24,009 nucleotides of DNA from an uncultured Eubacteriales bacterium. GTDB lineage: Bacteria > Bacillota > Clostridia > Christensenellales > CAG-138. The DNA lies in contig UQRU01000026.1 in the NCBI GenBank assembly GCA_900543475.1, positions 1 to 24,009 of the forward strand, in the 5' to 3' direction. Below the pieces are notes generated by a model. That model was not told the DNA's origin. It saw only the letters and a program-made list of their open reading frames with translations, and did not search any database. A program made the translations under genes and the position numbers. Position 1 is the stretch's first letter. Each line of letters starts with the position of its first letter. Below, piece after piece: positions 22,707 to 24,009 of the stretch.

Positions 22707-23870
22707 ATGGCAAAAGACCAAGTAAAGACCATGATCGCCCAGACCTTCCTGGATATGGCGGATGCCCTGGAAAGCGGCCGCATGGGCGGAAGGCCCAAGA
22801 TCGCCCTGACGGGTATGGGCAGCGAGCATGGGGAGGAAAACGCCATGCAGGGCGCTGTGCTGGCTGCCAAGCAGGGGGTGGATGTCTATTACATCGGCAC
22901 CCTGCATCACGAAGGCGTTACCACCGTGGAAGTGCCGGACGAAGAGGCCGGCCATAAGAAGATGGAAGAGCTGCTGGAAAGCGGCCAGGTACAAGGCGCG
23001 GTCACCATGCATTACCCCTTCCCCATCGGGGTGTCCACCGTTGGCCGGTGCGTGACCCCGGGCAAGGGCAAGGAGATGTTCATCGCCACCACCACGGGCA
23101 CTTCTTCCGTGGACCGGATCGAGGGCATGGTAAAGAACGCCATCTATGGCATCATCGCCGCCAAGGCCTGCGGCGTGGAAGCCCCCACCGTGGGTATCCT
23201 GAACATCGACGGCGCCCGGCAGACCGAGACCATCCTCAAGCAGCTCCAGAGCAACGGCTATCCCATCCAGTTCGCCACCTCCGGCCGTGCGGACGGGGGC
23301 TGCGTCATGCGGGGCAACGATGTGCTGACCGGCTCTCCGGACATCATGGTAATGGATTCCCTCACCGGCAACGTGGTCCTCAAGATGCTGGCGGCCGGCA
23401 CCGCCGGCGGCAGCTATGAGACCATCGGCTATGGCTATGGCCCCGGTATCGGCGAAGGTTATGACCGGCTGGTGATGATCGTATCCCGGGCCAGCGGCGC
23501 GCGGGTCATCGCAGGGGCGTTGACCTATGCGGCGGAACTGGTAGCGGGAGACTATCAGGCGGTGTGCAAGGCGGAGTTCGAGGCGGCCAACAAGGCCGGG
23601 CTCAAGAAGCTGCTGGCGGATAGCGTAGCTTCCCGCAAGGCGCCTGCAGTTGCCGCTGCCGAGGAGGTCAAAGCGCCCCCCAAGGAAGTGGTCACTGCCG
23701 CCATCGCCGGCATCGAGGTGATGGATCTGGAGGATGCGGTTCAGCTCCTTTGGAAGAACAACATTTACGCCGAGTCCGGCATGGGCTGCACCGGCCCCAT
23801 CGTGCTGGTGAGCGAGGCCAACCTGGAGGCTGCCAAGCCCATCCTGCAAAAGGGCGGCTACATCGGCTAA
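22707..23870 (+). CDS. grdD: Glycine reductase component C subunit alpha
   Basis: Acts with GrdC in the final step, forming acetyl phosphate from the acetyl-thioester of protein C. The 387-residue product is similar in layout to PlsX-type phosphate acyltransferases. Cys361 in ESGMGCTGPIVLVSE corresponds to the active-site Cys359 reported for Eubacterium acidaminophilum GrdD. The block VSTVGRCVTPGKGKE contains Cys115. It begins 13 bases after grdC with GAGGG before the ATG, and ends the operon at a strong hairpin. Confidence 0.95.
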   Translation: MAKDQVKTMIAQTFLDMADALESGRMGGRPKIALTGMGSEHGEENAMQGAVLAAKQGVDVYYIGTLHHEGVTTVEVPDEEAGHKKMEELLESGQVQGAVTMHYPFPIGVSTVGRCVTPGKGKEMFIATTTGTSSVDRIEGMVKNAIYGIIAAKACGVEAPTVGILNIDGARQTETILKQLQSNGYPIQFATSGRADGGCVMRGNDVLTGSPDIMVMDSLTGNVVLKMLAAGTAGGSYETIGYGYGPGIGEGYDRLVMIVSRASGARVIAGALTYAAELVAGDYQAVCKAEFEAANKAGLKKLLADSVASRKAPAVAAAEEVKAPPKEVVTAAIAGIEVMDLEDAVQLLWKNNIYAESGMGCTGPIVLVSEANLEAAKPILQKGGYIG

Positions 23871-23903
23871 GTTCCAGCTTATTGAATCGAACAAACCAAT
23901 AAC

Positions 23904-23937
23904 AAAGGCGGCATAGCCCACGGGCTATGCCGCCTTT
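23904..23937. terminator. Terminator after grdD
   Basis: A 15- to 16-bp perfect stem (AAAGGCGGCATAGCCC with its complement) ends in TTT at 23935-23937, where the repeat element GGCTGTCGAAAAA begins at once. The usual longer T-tract is missing, as though the element had been inserted in it. Confidence 0.85.
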
Positions 23938-24009
23938 GGCTGTCGAAAAAGTGGCTTGCGCCACTTTTTCGAGGTGTTCATAGCTCCCTTGCGCCTACGG
24001 CGCGGCCAG
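23938..24009 (-). repeat. Partial copy C of the terminator-associated repeat element
   Basis: These 72 bases are identical to the reverse complement of 8235-8306 and differ from the reverse complement of 1-72 at one position. They begin at the element terminus and are cut by the window end inside the large hairpin, at exactly the same element nucleotide as copy A. Confidence 0.9.

Noticed and set aside
22647..23921. 424-codon minus-strand frame opposite grdD
   Set aside because: Shadow of a clearly conserved gene; no ribosome binding site or recognisable domain.

Overview
The window reads as GC-rich DNA from a spore-forming anaerobe of the Clostridia (Bacillota), probably an amino-acid fermenter. 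The reasons are an adjacent pair resembling spoIVFA and spoIVFB beside rodA and rng, a YitT-family protein, a DUF4364 protein, a tandem glycine riboswitch, and a complete selenocysteine-dependent glycine reductase operon. I cannot name the genus.

Left part (1-8,390): a membrane-anchored protein on the minus strand. Then, on the plus strand, pgi, an orphan periplasmic-binding-protein-like lipoprotein, rodA, a spoIVFA-like gene, spoIVFB and rng (RNase G). After rng sits a roughly 190-bp MITE-like, hairpin-rich repeat (8115-8303), flanked by two identical 39-bp terminator hairpins. Partial copies of the same repeat form both extreme ends of the window, in opposite orientation and cut at the same element nucleotide. 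The window is therefore probably a whole contig bounded by an unresolved repeat.

Middle part (8,391-11,764): a YitT-family membrane protein (minus). Next is a minus-strand stable-RNA operon: promoter, tRNA-Val(GAC), a structured RNA that I read as 6S RNA, tRNA-Gln(CUG), terminator. Then come a DUF4364 gene with a structured leader, a small unknown gene and a LysR-type regulator.

Right part (11,765-24,009) is a selenium and glycine island. The LysR gene diverges from selA-selB, which are followed by the tRNA-Sec gene (selC). A tandem glycine riboswitch with a terminator-type expression platform then leads into grdX-grdE-grdB-trxB-trxA-grdA-grdC-grdD. grdB (Sec350) and grdA (Sec44) each contain one in-frame UGA. 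SelA and SelB with tRNA-Sec supply selenocysteine to GrdA and GrdB. TrxB and TrxA supply reducing power. GrdE/B, GrdA and GrdC/D convert glycine to acetyl phosphate and ammonia. selD, also needed for selenocysteine synthesis, is not in the window.

Points I consider most worth a second look: the 6S-like RNA placed between two tRNA genes; the repeat element that abuts terminator hairpins at all three sites; and the perfect dyads in the lysR-selA intergenic region, placed like a LysR activator site and an autoregulatory operator. All calls come from reading the sequence; no database or folding program was used.
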